Shown here: piece after piece, positions 21,869 to 34,500 of the stretch | How positions within the stretch are numbered: position 1 is the first letter of the stretch | How the letters are laid out: the number at the start of each line of letters is the position of its first letter | DNA from: Neoechinorhynchus agilis | Lineage: Eukaryota > Acanthocephala | DNA: 64,000 nucleotides | Direction of reading: 5' to 3' | NCBI GenBank assembly: GCA_051530055.1 | Contig: CM121342.1 | Location: 15,314,001-15,378,000, forward strand | Notes under the pieces: generated by a model | What the model saw: the letters and a program-made list of their open reading frames with translations, nothing else | What the model was told of the DNA's origin: nothing | Databases searched by the model: none | Made by a program: the position numbers and the translations under genes

Positions 21869-22354
21869 CTAAAATAAAATGTTGTCATTTCACAAAAAAT
21901 AGATTTTGCTGAAATTGAAGTAAATATTTGGAAGATTCCGTTCGAATTAAAAAGCAGGCAAAGGCAAGAGGAAGTCAATATAGCTGATTTGCGCTCTCAT
22001 GCCGGATGTACCAATAATAAAATTGCCTCACCCACAGAAAATGCTTTTACGCTAAAACAAAATATGTTTTATCGTTTGTTTCCATAATTTAAAACAATAA
22101 AAGACCTCAATTTGGTTTAATAAAATTTGTACTTAGCCTGTCCTACAGCATAAATTGAAATGGGCACGAAATTTTGCATAGCGCCGATATCGAACGACAA
22201 TCGATTGAACGTAACACTTTTTTAAAGAACATAATCTTATCTCTCAGAATACTCCAAAACAAACCTCGCAGTACTTTCTCGAATATAAACGAATACGATC
22301 CCATCACTCTTGCCAAGCTGAAAAACGAGAATCTATTGTTGAAAATAAAATCCA
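21869..22354. other. Degraded DNA between the ABCC half-gene and a Penelope-like element
   Basis: Expected upstream ABCC exons (start of TMD2) could not be recognised. One weak minus-strand stretch (about 21950-22070) may be exon remnants. No clear gene. Confidence 0.3.
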
Positions 22355-23402
22355 TATGTTTGAGATATGGGAATTTGAAGTAAAGAATTAATTTATTGAA
22401 TTGAATATTTCGATCCAAACCAGGATCTTCTTCAGCAATACTAAAAAAGAGAGGCAGGGAATGTCAAAAACTATCACACGTTGATCTTATCGGGTGGAAT
22501 CCGAAGCTTCAATCTGTAATCCGGCTTGTTTCCATCAAAAATGGATGACGACTGGATATACACAGCTTCGATGACCACAAGACTGAATCGATCGTGACTT
22601 CGTAATAACACTTGTGTGTTATCAAAATCGATATGATGTCCAGTATTCACAACGTGTGAAGCCACTGCAGAACTCAAGTCATTCTTTCTGTTTATCGATC
22701 GCCTGTGTTCCTGAATTCTCCTATTTAGATCGTTCGTTCGTCCGATGTAGACCTGATTACATTCACTACATGGGATCTTATATACTGATCCAGATTGAGG
22801 CTCGCCTTTTTGTTGGGACAAAGCAGTGTGTAAATTACGTCCCTTCCGACAATACACATCTACCAGGGTACTGCTAATACCTGTTTGTAGTGTCCTCTGC
22901 ATCTTCCTGAACAAGGATTCGTCGTGGAAGGGGACCTCTAGGAAAATCTTCTCTTTCTTCGCATTAGAAACCTTCCCGTGGCTGCGTCTCACTCCTTCAA
23001 GGCATCTTTGTACCAAATGTAGAGGATACCCGAGTCTGCCCGACAAGTCGAATAGGAAATTAAGCTCTTCATCCCGTATAAATTCCTCACTACAGTGTGT
23101 AAAAGCTCTGTGAAATAAACATCTAATCCTAGACATTTTTTATCTTTGCGGTTGCATTGAGCTCCATGGAACAAAACGATGCGGGACACCATATTTCCTA
23201 TACACGCTCGTTGTGTATGAATTCTCCCTTCGTTCAATTGATACATCGAGAAACGAAAAATATCCTCGTTCTTCAATGTCCATTGTCCACTGTATGTGTT
23301 CGTCCTTACCATTCAGCTGATTGTGAAGCTCCTCAGGAGACAGGGATCGAAATATTCAATTCAATAAATTAATTCTTTACTTCAAATTCCCATATCTCAA
23401 AC
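22355..23402 (-). mobile_element. Penelope-like element, 5'-truncated, with terminal inverted repeats and GIY-YIG domain
   Basis: The minus-strand frame 22474-23136 encodes the end of a Penelope RT region and then a GIY-YIG endonuclease: YKIPCSECNQVYIGRTNDLN, with a conserved RRIQEHRRS. Linker and endonuclease order fits canonical animal Penelope elements. The fragment 23136-23312 upstream is earlier RT sequence in another frame. The ends, 22356-22416 and 23342-23401, are inverted copies of each other over about 58 bp without an obvious mismatch, the partial inverted terminal repeat arrangement known for this group. The 3' end carries a hammerhead-like motif, described separately. The near-perfect ends suggest a rather recent insertion even though the copy is truncated. 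Confidence 0.85.
22408..22435 (-). ncRNA. Hammerhead-ribozyme-like motif in Penelope terminal repeat
   Basis: Minus strand reads CTGAAGA, an extra A, the perfect stem GATCC/GGATC around a 6-nt loop, then GAAA followed by TATT. CUGANGA and GAAA are the two invariant hammerhead blocks, and N7 is free to be A. Downstream GAAAU ... AUA could form a minimal helix III with an AUA cleavage site. The extra A before stem II is a deviation. Penelope-like elements are known to carry such motifs. Activity is not shown. Confidence 0.5.
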
Positions 23403-23663
23403 ACGAGAATCTATACTCATCATTGAAAAATTCCGTGTTTGAGGTTTTAAGCAAAACAAATAGGCTTATTCTGTGTTGAAGTGAAAATCCCCTGCATGGC
23501 TGTATCATTTTCCTTGGGCCCACCGACCACCGATGTTGGTCAAGGAAGCGCGTAAAATTACTCAATACTCTGAACCGTACGGTTAATGAGTTTTTACATC
23601 CCTCCCGATTCTCAGATACATCCTGAGGAGGTGGGACTCATCAGTGAGTTTCCTCCCTTCAGC
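23403..23663 (-). repeat. Interspersed repeat, copy B
   Basis: A near-identical partner of 19377-19636, lying directly beside the Penelope-like element. The Penelope terminal repeat ends where this repeat begins, so the Penelope copy inserted next to or into it. Confidence 0.7.
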
Positions 23664-23869
23664 GGTATTTCGTTCCCTTTTGACTATGCTGCGTTTCCCT
23701 GACCCATCTCGGTCGGTTGTGCGCCCAAGGAATATGATACAGCCGTGTTGGGGATTTTCACCTCAACACAGAAAAAATTTTACGGGGTAGCCAGACTACC
23801 GCTGTGGTCATTTCTAATAAAAAGGTTAAAAGTTCTTATACAACGTTTTGAATAGTCAAATGTTTTTGC

Positions 23870-24541
23870 CGTGCTCTGATCTGTGTTAGGTGAACGCATA
23901 TATGCACCCCAGTTGCATAATACGCTAACAGTGTGAATGCGTGACTGCACGAACTGTTAGCATCGTTTAGTTTTTGTTTGGAAATAAAGCCCGAAGTTTG
24001 ATATCACACTCTGATATCCAATCCTCATAACTTATCCTGGTTTCATTTGGATCTTACTAAAACGATATCGTGCAGCTACCTCGTGTACTTAATGGGTGTA
24101 TAACTTCGATATGACATCTTTCAACTCTTCGAAGGAGCAATCACTAGATTTTCTCGTGCCCAAACTTTTCCGAACCTTTGCGTAAATCCGCGGACTGGTC
24201 CACGCCAACAAGCAAGCTTGCATTACGTCTTAGATTTCAACCCCGCACAATTCTAAATGTTTTGATAATTGCGCCTCATAATCATCCCACGTCTCGCTAT
24301 CAGGATCGAAAGACCGAAACACTAGTATATCTCTATGCTTTTGCTCGATTCTATTTTCCTCCAGCTTTGTTTGTCCCATTTGTTTAATCATCAATTCCAA
24401 CAACTCCTGTTGCTTCTCTATGAGGGGCTGCATCATCGAGATCCCACCCTCGCCGCCAAATTTCGTGCTCTGGTCTGTGTTAGGTGAACGCATATCTATA
24501 TTAAACAACGAACTCACGCTCACACTATAACACGGCGCCAA
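23870..24541 (-). mobile_element. Ty3/gypsy LTR-retrotransposon fossil, Gag part
   Basis: The minus-strand frame 24230-24541 resembles invertebrate gypsy Gag (MMQPLIEKQQELLELMIKQM, then a WDDYEAQLSKHLE stretch). A 30-bp sequence beginning TGCTCTG occurs directly repeated near 23872 and 24468. No other parts remain. A small, inactive remnant next to a later LINE insertion. Confidence 0.5.
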
Positions 24542-24559
24542 GTGTCAAATAATTACCAT

Positions 24560-27500
24560 GTGACGACACCGTCAATCGTTATAACGTTCAACGTTCTCTC
24601 CCAAATATTCGTCTCAAGTACTTGGGCAGCAGGCAGGAAATTTATTTGCGGTTTCTGTACTGCCGCCTTGCTCAAACCGTGTTCTCCGGTTTCTCCCTTC
24701 CCAATACTAACCACTCTCAAACCCCTAATCCCACCCCCTTCCATCTTCAGTTTCCCCACCCCAAAATCTCATCTTCTCCCTCGCTTCACTCTTTAAATGC
24801 TGTCCACCCACTCTTAGCTGCCGGCGCCCTACAAGACTCCTCTCCACACTCAAATTCGACTTCTCCTCAACAATATTCTCCCTTCCTTAATTCCGTTCCT
24901 ACCATCCCGCATCCCACTCTGCTCCACCATTAAAAACGAACCCCCCTTCCTCCTCGGCCTTATCTAAATCCCCCACCTCCTCTCTAACACCCCGTACTGC
25001 TGGCAAAAACCATAAACCCCTCCCATCCTTCTACGATTACGTTTCAACGTTAGCCCCATCAAAACCTTCCACTTTCTCTCCTTTACCTCGATTTTCCAGT
25101 AAAAAGCACACACCCCTACCATCCTTCAACGACTACGTTAAGCATCCCTCGCCTCGTAAACGAACTCCTCCTAAACCCCTCTCATCCTTGCCTCCACTCA
25201 TCTCTCATCTGCCTATAACTACTAATCTGCATCCTACCAAATCTGGAAATTTTCGCTTCGCCGCTCAGAAGCGAAAAATACCTTGGACGCGCACACTACC
25301 TCACCTCTTACCACCACCTCTTCAACTCCCAATATCCCCTTGTCCCCCCCGAGTTCATCCCGCATACGCAGTTCCCACCCTTATGGTCCCTACACTCAAA
25401 CCACCCCTCACTACAGTGTCCACCCACGAATCCATTACCCCCGAACTACCCCATCGGTCAACTCCCATCCCTTCTCTCTCTGCGCAGCTTCAACCCTCTC
25501 CGTCAGTGTCCACCCCTCATGTCCCTTCTAAACATCCCTTTCCAATAATCTTTTATTCTAACATCCGCAACCTCCTCCCCAAGCTGGATGAGCTCCATAT
25601 AGTGACCTCTTCTTGCAACGCCGACATCCTTGTAATTACGGAAACATGGTTCTCACCCCATAGCAAATTATCTGCTTCCTACCAAACTTTCAAGCTTTTC
25701 ACCTCACAAGGGACTTCCGAAACGGGGGAGGCATATCGATCTTCATCCGCGCCTCTCCCTTACCATTGCTCTTCACCCTACCTTTTCATCTCCTACGATC
25801 TTGAATGGCTTCACATCCAACTTCATCTCCCCCTCCGCAATGGCCAACGTAAGATATCTATCGCTGGCCTTCATCGCCCTCCTTCCTCAAACATCCCCAA
25901 CACACTTCAACAAATAGACCACCTATTTACTGATCTACTTTCCACTTCCTCAGATCACTTCATCATATTGGGCGATTTTAACAAACTGCCGATCCCGCCC
26001 TCGCTCTCTCATATTTCCCAACTCGTTACTTTCCCCACACGCTTCTCCTCTCGCCTTGATAAAATTTTCTCAAACATCAGGCAATACTCGTGCACTACTA
26101 AATTCCCCCGATCGCCTCGTCTGACTATTGTTCCATAATTCTCTCCCCGTCATCACCTCAAAAACGTTCCTTTTCCGACCCCTACGTTGTCTGGGATAAA
26201 CGTGATCATCATACCCAATCCTTTGCGTCATGTGTCAATTCTCTTATCACGCAAAACCGCTCTACCATCTTTGGCACCGACCCCTCGATTGCAATGGGCT
26301 TTTTGTTAAATCTAATAGAATCTGCGATGAAGGCCTCCTTTCCCCCCAAAACAATACGAATCTCGAACCGCGACCCTCGATGGTTTTCGCCTTTTCTAAA
26401 AACCCTTAAAATGCAGGTCAATAAAGCTTTCCGGTCAGGCAATTCCGCTTACCCCTCCCTCCACTCCACACTGATTAAACGCATCCGTATATCCCGCAAA
26501 GTATTCCTCTCATCTCGTCTCTCATCCGTTCCCAATCGAAACTGGTGGCGTCAAATAAAAAATGTCACTGATCTTGGTAGATCCACCCCCTTCGCATCTC
26601 TCCCAAAATCTGATCTCCTCTCAATCCTCAACACCATGAATAAAAACCTCTGTCCTCTCCAAACCTCCTCTCCATTGTCCCAACCTCCCTTCTCACTTTC
26701 GGACCCGCCCATTCATACATGCCCTTCCTTAGTTTCCCCTCTCGAAATTCTAGAGATCCTTAAACGCCTGCCCCGCCATTCTTCCCCTAATTCGACTATC
26801 CCAAATTGGGCTATTCGTTTCATCATCCCGGAACTTATCGATCCTCTAACGCACATAACGAACCTTAGCTTTCTATTGGGCTCTTTCCCATTGTGTCTTA
26901 GGGAAGCCCGTGTCGTCCCCCTACCCAAAAACAATAAACGGATTGCCCCCACCCGCCTACTTCCCTTCTTCCTCAAAAACATCTCCAATTCCCAATTCGC
27001 TTTCCGTCCCAATTACTCTTGTTCTGATGCCCTCCTCTATATCTACGATACGCTTGTGCGCAGCTTAGATTCCAGTCCAGCATCAACCGTCCGTCTCGTG
27101 CAACTGGATATTTCCAGGGCGTTCGAGTCGATAGATCACTCCCTTCTCCTCCAATCATGTGCTTCTTTTAGCCTCCCAACTTGGCAACTCGCTTGGATTT
27201 CCTCGTTCCTCTCCAACCGCGAACAATATATCCAATGTGGAACCTCTTGCTCCCCTTCTCTGCCCATATTTAAAGGGGTCCCCAAGGCGCCGTGCTTTCT
27301 CCTCTTTGACATTTTTCTAAATGACCATCATCCCCTCACTCCCACTACCAAATATTTTCTCTATGCCGATGACCTCACAGTCATTACCATCGCATCTCCA
27401 TCTCTCTCCCTCTCCACAACCATGGACGAGCTCAACCATCTCGTTTCCTCGCTCTCCACCCTATTTCTCCCTTAATTTATCCAAATCTTTTGAGCTTGTC

Positions 27501-28150
27501 CCCCACATTTCCAAACGCAACCTTATCCCCGCGCCTCTCCCTCTCCCCATCCGACGCTCCTCTTCTCTCCGAATACTGAGCCTGATTTTACAAGAAAGCC
27601 TTAAATGGGATGCCCACATTTCATTTACACTCTCTAAAACAAACCCTCGTCTTTACCTCCTGAAACTCCCCCGGCGTCTTAACGTATACCCTAAACACTT
27701 TGCTCACTTTTATCTCTCTGCCATCCTCCCTACCCTTACATACGCCTTCCCCACTTTCCTCGCCCCTTTCCGCCAATGGTCTCCATTCCCTCGAAACCTT
27801 CCACAAGAGAGCAGCGAGAATATGCGGGACTTCACTCCCTCCCCTCGACGCCCACCTCCACTCCATTTTCTCCAAAAAGGCCCTTCGTCTTCTTCAACCC
27901 CCTCCACAATTTTCTTCCCTCATCGCTAAATACTCGTCCCTAGTAAACACCAGGAAAACCAACCTTTTTCATCCCCCAGCCCAATCTTTCCTCAATAACC
28001 GAAGAACAAAGAGAGACTCCTAATCTGTCATTCTCCTGTAAAACTCCAAAGACAAATCCCACTTCCCTGCCTCAACATCCGACATCCAGACAACTTCAGC
28101 AAAGATAGATGCTGGCAAGTGTATGGATCGTTGTTCTTAATTAATAAAAC
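24560..28150 (+). mobile_element. CR1-like non-LTR retrotransposon (LINE), copy 1, defective
   Basis: The plus strand is strikingly pyrimidine-rich. After a Pro/Ser-rich 5' region (24622-25480), an APE-type endonuclease begins near 25549 (NIRNLLPKLDEL, ADILVITETWF, ILGDFN). A reverse transcriptase follows (26294-27475) with VVPLPK, QLDISRAFESIDH, GVPKAP and the catalytic YADDLTV, then a C-terminal region (27321-28023). The endonuclease frame stops early at 26138, the RT lacks the usual RPISLLP block, and the C-terminal part lies in another frame, so the copy is dead. It ends near AATAAAACGTGTT (28142), a 3' signature seen in other copies here. Best fit is the CR1/L2 group, by eye. Confidence 0.8.
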
Positions 28151-28873
28151 GTGTTTATCGACATTACTACAGTTTTGTTGCAATCCGGCACGTAAAGCAT
28201 CGTATCGAAAAGCGATACCTTATTGTGGTTAAGGGATAACATTAAGAATTCGAAGAGGCAATAGAGATGCGTATCTCCTTTAATGAGAATTTAAGTACTC
28301 GCATGCCACACATAAACATGAAGGATTCATTATATATAAATTTGCAGAAGAGATTGACTCTTTTGTTAGCTCAAGTAGAAAAGACTCAAGGCAACTCGAG
28401 GTTAACAACGGCGGATAAAACATGACGGTCGTTTTTAACAATTATTCAAAAGATTTTTGTAGGAAAATAATTTCAATGATAGAGGCACACTGCTGTGGCG
28501 GCTTGGAACAATTGGGCTCAATTTTGCTTTTATGCGATTTCTTGACATCTTTACTTATTTCGGTCGCCATCTTAATGTGATTTCAAACTATGTCAGCCAA
28601 TAACAAAAAACAATCAATCCCCGTAATCTCGTCTCTTGATATAAAACTTGGGCGGGTTAACTTTAGCTCGGTTCAGCTTCCTATCGTTGGAACTTAAACC
28701 CGCGATACGGTATTGTTAAAATCACGAGGTATTCTACTAAAGAGCACCGAAAGCGTTGGATGCTATTTGCTTAATTTTGATTGTCTTTTGATAATTCCAT
28801 ATGCAAATGTTTACGAGACAGCGTTTGTGATTCATTAGTTAGATTGAGTTCTTTATGTCAGCTTGACAAAATA
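28151..28873. other. Intergenic or repeat-derived DNA, nothing recognised
   Basis: No coding exon or known repeat seen by eye between the CR1-like LINE and the next repeat copy. Confidence 0.3.
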
Positions 28874-29009
28874 CAGAATTTCTCAACAAGCGAGACGAAC
28901 TTTCCGCTTCCATGTCTTTAACACACTTCACATCTCCACTCGCCTTTGTAGATTCCTGAAGACGTAGGACTTCGAAAGCTTGAAAATAATGATTTTTCTT
29001 TATCATTAC
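28874..29009 (+). repeat. Interspersed repeat with hammerhead-like core, copy 2
   Basis: Inverted partner of 6625-6768. Contains CTGAAGA followed by GAAA 11 nt later, then GCTTGAAAATAA. The spacing fits a Penelope-type hammerhead but stem II is weak in both copies. Confidence 0.55.
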
Positions 29010-29514
29010 AATAGCCCGCACAATTGCCCATCTGAAAATAAAACTTTTATAACACTACATAAAATGAATTTTAAATAGAAAAGATAAGCCAGGCGCCATA
29101 TCGATCCATAGATAAATCCTTCCCTCTTACGAGTAAATGATAACAAACGAAGGAAAAAAATCGAAATGAATCCAAGATTGAAAAATTCGGAAGGCGGGTG
29201 GAACCGGCCGCTATTTTGATTGATAAAATTGAAATTCAATGAACGTATAGGAATTATCGAGAAAAAAATTAATTTATAATCCACTGAAAGGACGACGAAT
29301 TCGCAATAAACAATCTTCATTACATTTTTTTGCTTTCCTTCAACGTCTGATGACAACTTAGATGCATAATGTTTACAAATCCATCGCCAATTGTTTACCG
29401 TATATAGAAAGCAAAACTTCGGCGAATATTGACAGTTTGCTGCACTTCAGGAGCGGATAAGAGAGAATGTGTGAATACGTTAAAGGTTGAAGCTTTCATC
29501 GCTCGAAAAAGACA

Positions 29515-29843
29515 ATGGCAACTCATATCGCATACTCCATAGTCCAAGGAATGGTGAATGAAATGGAAAAGGACATTTGTGCCGCTATCGGAAATAGTGA
29601 GTGCTGTCATCTTACAGCAGTCCGGTATAGAGTCCTCGTCTTTTCAGGGGATATCTACGTCAGAATCAGGGTGAGTTTTATTGAAAATACGATAAAAGTG
29701 CTAATTAACTCAAATAGATTAAATACAACGGATGCATTTATTACGACATTGAGGGCCTTTTTTCGATCGATGCACCCAACGGAGCCGTGATGACGTTTTT
29801 AGAGATCATTAGGTCCAACGTAGATCCGACGAGTAGCTTATAA
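29515..29843 (+). CDS. Possible stefin (type 1 cystatin)-like small protein
   Basis: Two exons, 29515-29670 and 29718-29843, separated by a 47-nt GT-AG intron in phase 0, encode 93 residues with no signal peptide, the size and cytosolic type of a stefin. The order matches the cystatin fold: an N-terminal helix (IVQGMVNEMEK), then LTAVRYRVLVFSGDIYVRIR, aligning with the family's AVxYxxQVVAGTNYFIKV, then IYYDIEGLFSID aligning with YIHLRVFQSLP. The inhibitory QVVAG loop would read VLVFSG, so inhibition of papain-like proteases is uncertain. The identity rests on pattern and size; it could instead be an unrelated small protein. Confidence 0.4.
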
Positions 29844-30700
29844 GCGCTCTAAGGATTAGATGAAGTCGATTTAGTTAGAATCTCCTTACCCCATAGATTT
29901 CACAATAAATTTTAGTTAGCGTACATGATATTCCGGGGAAGTTCATCCGCATTTTAAAGACATTTCAAGAAAAGTTTTAATACATTGATTTCATTGCAAA
30001 TTATATGAAGAAAGGACAAGTCATAATGTCGTTTGCAGTTCATGGCTCAGATCAGATTTGGATTCTTAAAAGTAAACTACATTCATGAACGCGACGACAT
30101 AACGTTCCAGGCATTATTTGGCAGACATAAAAAAAGAGCCACTTGATTGTATAGATTATCCAATACATTAGATGGAACGAACTTTTAGACGGGAAATGAA
30201 GAAATTAAATGGAGGTTACGCCAGATTAAAATATGAGCTCCATTTAAATTTTGACAAAAAACTTTCCATCGTCACTTTTTGTCGATTGGCATGGCACAAG
30301 AATGAATCTTTAACTGTAATATCGGAGCAAAAAGACAGATATAAAAAAATCAGAGTTAAAGAAAAAATTGACAGTACATCGAACTCGCTAAAACACAATG
30401 ACAAAAACATTGAGCAGCATTTAGCGACCCTTCCCATCTTCGCAGAGAAATTCATGTAAAACAATATTCGGAACGGAAAATTTTAACGGAGAAATTGATT
30501 AGGAAGACAAACAATGGTATTATTGGGGAGTATCAAAGAACTCAACCATGTAGAAGAAAATGATTTCACTTATTAAATGTTGGGACATTTTTTTAAAAGA
30601 TTTAATTGTACAATTTTTGAGACTTAGATTACTGAGGAAAATAAACACAGGGATGTTAAATTGTCAGAAGCGACGTTACGGTCTCTATGAGGTTGAAAGA
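29844..30700. other. Degenerate DNA with a short open frame (30172-30459)
   Basis: The 95-codon plus-strand frame is rich in Lys and has no recognised motif. It precedes the helicase remnant and could be decayed Helitron sequence; this is inference only. Confidence 0.25.
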
Positions 30701-30719
30701 CTTACGAATTAATTAGAAA

Positions 30720-30905
30720 CTGATGGGAAGATCTTTGGTGCTCTTAGCTGGTGACTTTAGTCCAAAGCTTCCAGTCATACCCAAGTCAGCAATGGCTGTC
30801 GAAATAAATGCTTCCCTGAAGGCTCCACCGTTTTCGAAACATGCTCAAACACTTCTATTTTGTGCATTTATAAAAGTGCAACTTTTGCGAGATAACTGTT
30901 GAAGC
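30720..30905 (+). mobile_element. Helitron-type PIF1 helicase remnant
   Basis: A plus-strand frame reads LLAGDFSPKLPVIPKSAM then AVEINASLKAPPFSKHAQTL. This follows the PIF1-like helicase of Helitrons, whose motif is usually GGDFRQxLPVIP followed by xEIxNAxLKxSxLWxxV. The frame stops at 30903 and the flanks are too decayed to define ends. A plain PIF1 gene fragment is possible but less likely in this repeat-rich setting. Confidence 0.45.
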
Positions 30906-31557
30906 GTTCGCGCAAATTTTTCATTCGAATTGATGATCTTGTTTTCCTATGGATGCAATTGCTAGGGAAATTTAATTTTCGTTAAAGTTCTTGTAATGCT
31001 GTCGCAATCCTTTTAAAGTGCGTGAATGATCAGAGCGAGATTAGCACCACTAAAACTCCAGCGCAATGCTCCCTTTGTCGACGTTGCAACAAGGACCAGT
31101 TAAATTACGATGTCCAAGCTCCACCCTTCAGTTAGCTAAATCCACCGCTGCCGCATGTGATTCGTTCACAATTCCATCTATGATTGAAAATCTGTTTCAA
31201 TCACTTTCTCATGTAGAAGAGATCTTAATGGAGGAATTACTGCGAGATCGGACTAAATATATAACGGAATCAAAGAGCGATTGAGAATTGAAGCACTAGA
31301 AGTTGAATAGCATCTTTCGTGAAGTGATAGCCGCCAGAGATTTGAAAGGAATTGGTGGCTTTATTTATGGACCATTACCGTTCCCGTGATGTATCCAATG
31401 GTCAAAACGAAAATAATATGAAGATCGGCCCGGTAACATTGACAACAGCGTCTGTACTTAAATGCATACCAATTATTTCGGCAGTCAATGAACCTGCGTA
31501 CCGATTATCTCGCTACCTGGCAATTAGCTCACTGCTTTAGAGAATGTTGAGGCTCAT
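30906..31557. other. Decayed DNA between Helitron and gypsy remnants
   Basis: Only short open frames; likely repeat-derived. Nothing recognised. Confidence 0.25.
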
Positions 31558-31559
31558 TT

Positions 31560-34500
31560 AATTCTCCGAATGTGCGATGCATGATTTAAATGGTAGCCAG
31601 GTTATGTCTTTTGAATTTTTCTTGATCCATTCGAACATCGACAAGGGGAGAACATTACGAGGACTCAAGAAGCAGTTGAATGAGAACAAAGAGGTCCTAA
31701 ACCTATTCGGAATGCTGCCGGCGGAAGTGAGTTGATTCAATCGAATGGTTTTAGAGTACAACCTCTTTCGATATAGCGAACGACTTTATAGACAAATCAG
31801 TGGATTGTAGATGGCAAACAGTCTTTCTCCCCTCTTGGCAATGATTTTCCTCGGGGCTAGTGTTGTGTGGTGTATTCCGGTAACTTAAAAGAAATTGGTG
31901 AATTGAGAGCATATTTTTGTACCGATCGTTTTTGATGTGTACTCGTCTCTTGAAGGCTCCGATGAACCTCTCTACCAAACCGTTGGTTTGAAGATGGTAG
32001 GGAGATGAACGGACATGCCTTATCCCATTTGTTGAACAAAACTGTTTAAATTTTTGCGCACTGAACGGGTTGGATATTGTCAGATATGATTTCGGCTGGG
32101 ACTCCGAATCGTGCAAAAACGGATCTTAATTTGTCGATGGTTTCGAATGCAGATGTTGAGTGTATTGGAAAAATCTCCGGCCAGTGGCTATACGCGTCTA
32201 TAAGCACTAGAAACGATTGTCCATTGATTGGTCCCGCAAAATCCAAATGGATTCGGGGCCACGGTTCCTCTGGCACATCCCATTGGTACATCGGAGTTTC
32301 TGCTGCATCTGATCTCCTGCTCTGGCAGTTCACGCACGTTCCTAACTTGTGCTCGATGTCCTCTCGTATGGATGGCCACCAGCAATAATACCTTGCTAGA
32401 TCTATCATTGCTGTTATCCCGGGGTGTTCAGTATGTAAGACATCAAGTGCTTTATTCCTCAATGCCTGGGGGATTATAAGGCGTTGCAACCATAGGATGA
32501 CTCCGTCCTCTACTGAAAGCTCTTGTCTGCGAGACGAATATTGGTGTAGTTCCGGAGGGACAATGGATGGCCAACCACTCACTAAGTACCGCTTCACCAT
32601 ACGCAATTCCGAATCTGATTCAGTCGCTTCGCGCATACTATTCATAGTCAATTCCATCTCATTTATCATATAATCTTGAATTAAGTCAATTTCGCTGTCT
32701 TCGTCGTGGGTGACTGAGCATGTGAATCGGCAAAGTGTGTCGGCTATGTGATTATTTTGTCCTCTAAAGAATTCAAGCTCATAGTTGTATTGTGATAATT
32801 CAATGCCTTAGCGGACCAATCGTTGATTTGTCATCTTGGACAAGTTTCGCTTAACTCCATAAATATATTTTAGCGCTTGTGGCCACTACAAATCTTAAAC
32901 TTTCGGCCTGCTAAATATTGGTTGAATTTTCGAGTAGCAAACATGATGGCTAGGCCCTCTTTTTCCACCTGGGAGTAGTTTTTCTCTGGCCCCTTAAGGA
33001 TTTTCGACGCATACGCCACTGGTAATGTGCTTCCATCTGCTTGTACTTGCATTAATACCGCTCCAAGGCCTTTGTCGCTTGCGTCGCACCATAATTCAGT
33101 TTGTTTGTCAACTTGAAATGCCTTGAGGAATTGAGCTTTCGTTAAGGATTCACGCACTTCCTGGAAAGCATGCTCGTGTTCGGACTTCCATTCCCATCGT
33201 CTTCTTTTTGTGTCAGCTCATAAAATGCTCGACATTTAGGTTGAAGTTCTGGAATAAATTTGTTTAGGAAATTGACTGTCCCGAGAAATGACCTAAGCTC
33301 CCCTTTATTCGATGGCAGCGGTAAGGCCATGATTGCTTGAATCTTTTGTTGACTTGGTTGAATGCTGTCTCGATGTAACGTATGTCCGAGGAATTCTATG
33401 GTGTCCTGAACGAATATACATTTTTTTCTATTTAATTTCAATCTAACTCGATTGAATCTATTAAATATTTCGGATAAGCTTGCTAGATGAACGTTGAGAG
33501 TTCGTCCTGTAATTAGTACATCATCCAAGTAAATTGCGATGCCAGGAATTCCTTCGAGTAGTTCATCCATGTAACGTTGTAAAACTGCCGGAGCTGAGCT
33601 GATTCCAAATGGCAGTCGTTTGTATCGTAAAAATGCTCGATGGGTCGAGATTGTCAAGTATTTCCTAGAGTCCGCGTTGACAGGTAGTTGCCCTCCCGCT
33701 ATTTGGTTGACGATCCCTTCCAATGTAGGAATGGCGTAGTTATCGATTGTTAGATGTGGATTAATTGTTACTCGAGCCTCCGCATATCCTGATATCACCA
33801 TTAGGTTTTCTTGCAATCACAATCGGCGCAGCCCATTCGATAGAGTCTTTACGTAGATCAACTTTCTCCAGCACATCTAATTCTAATTGTCTTATCAACT
33901 CGTTTTCTACTTTTTTCTTCAATGTCAGTGGAATTCTTCGACTTGCCCATCTTCGTGGTGTGGCATTGGGTGCGATTGCTAGTGATATTTCGGTATTATT
34001 GACAGGAGTATTCGATTCATCGAAAATCGACTTATTCTTCAATAGTAGCTGATGGGTTGAGGTAACGGCGGAATCGATATCTGATTCTGTTTGCTGGCTA
34101 TCAAGGCTGTGACATACGACATCAGGCCAAGGAATTTCGAAAGCGTCTATCCAGGGACATCCAAATTGACTATACTTCCGGTTTCGTATCAGAATGACTT
34201 CTAACTGCTTTTGTCTTTCTCCCAAACTCGCATTGATATTGCATTTTCCCAGGGTTACTAACCGTTTGCCACCATACGCCTTGAGGGGTTTGGCAGCATT
34301 CAAAGTTGGCTGGCCTATTCTACGCCAATCTGCCATAGTCAACACCGATACACTGGCACCAGTATCATATTCCATCGTTATTTGTGTCCCATTTATTTGG
34401 GCATCTATTCTCGGAATCTGATTCTCCACTATCGTTGTATGGTTTACATTTATTATCGTATTTAGTTCTTCAATTTGATCTACCGGGTACCTTGATCGGC

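Noticed and set aside
25283-25531. Ser/Thr/Pro-rich frame as a mucin-like host protein
   Set aside because: It is an off-frame reading of the pyrimidine-rich CR1-like LINE.
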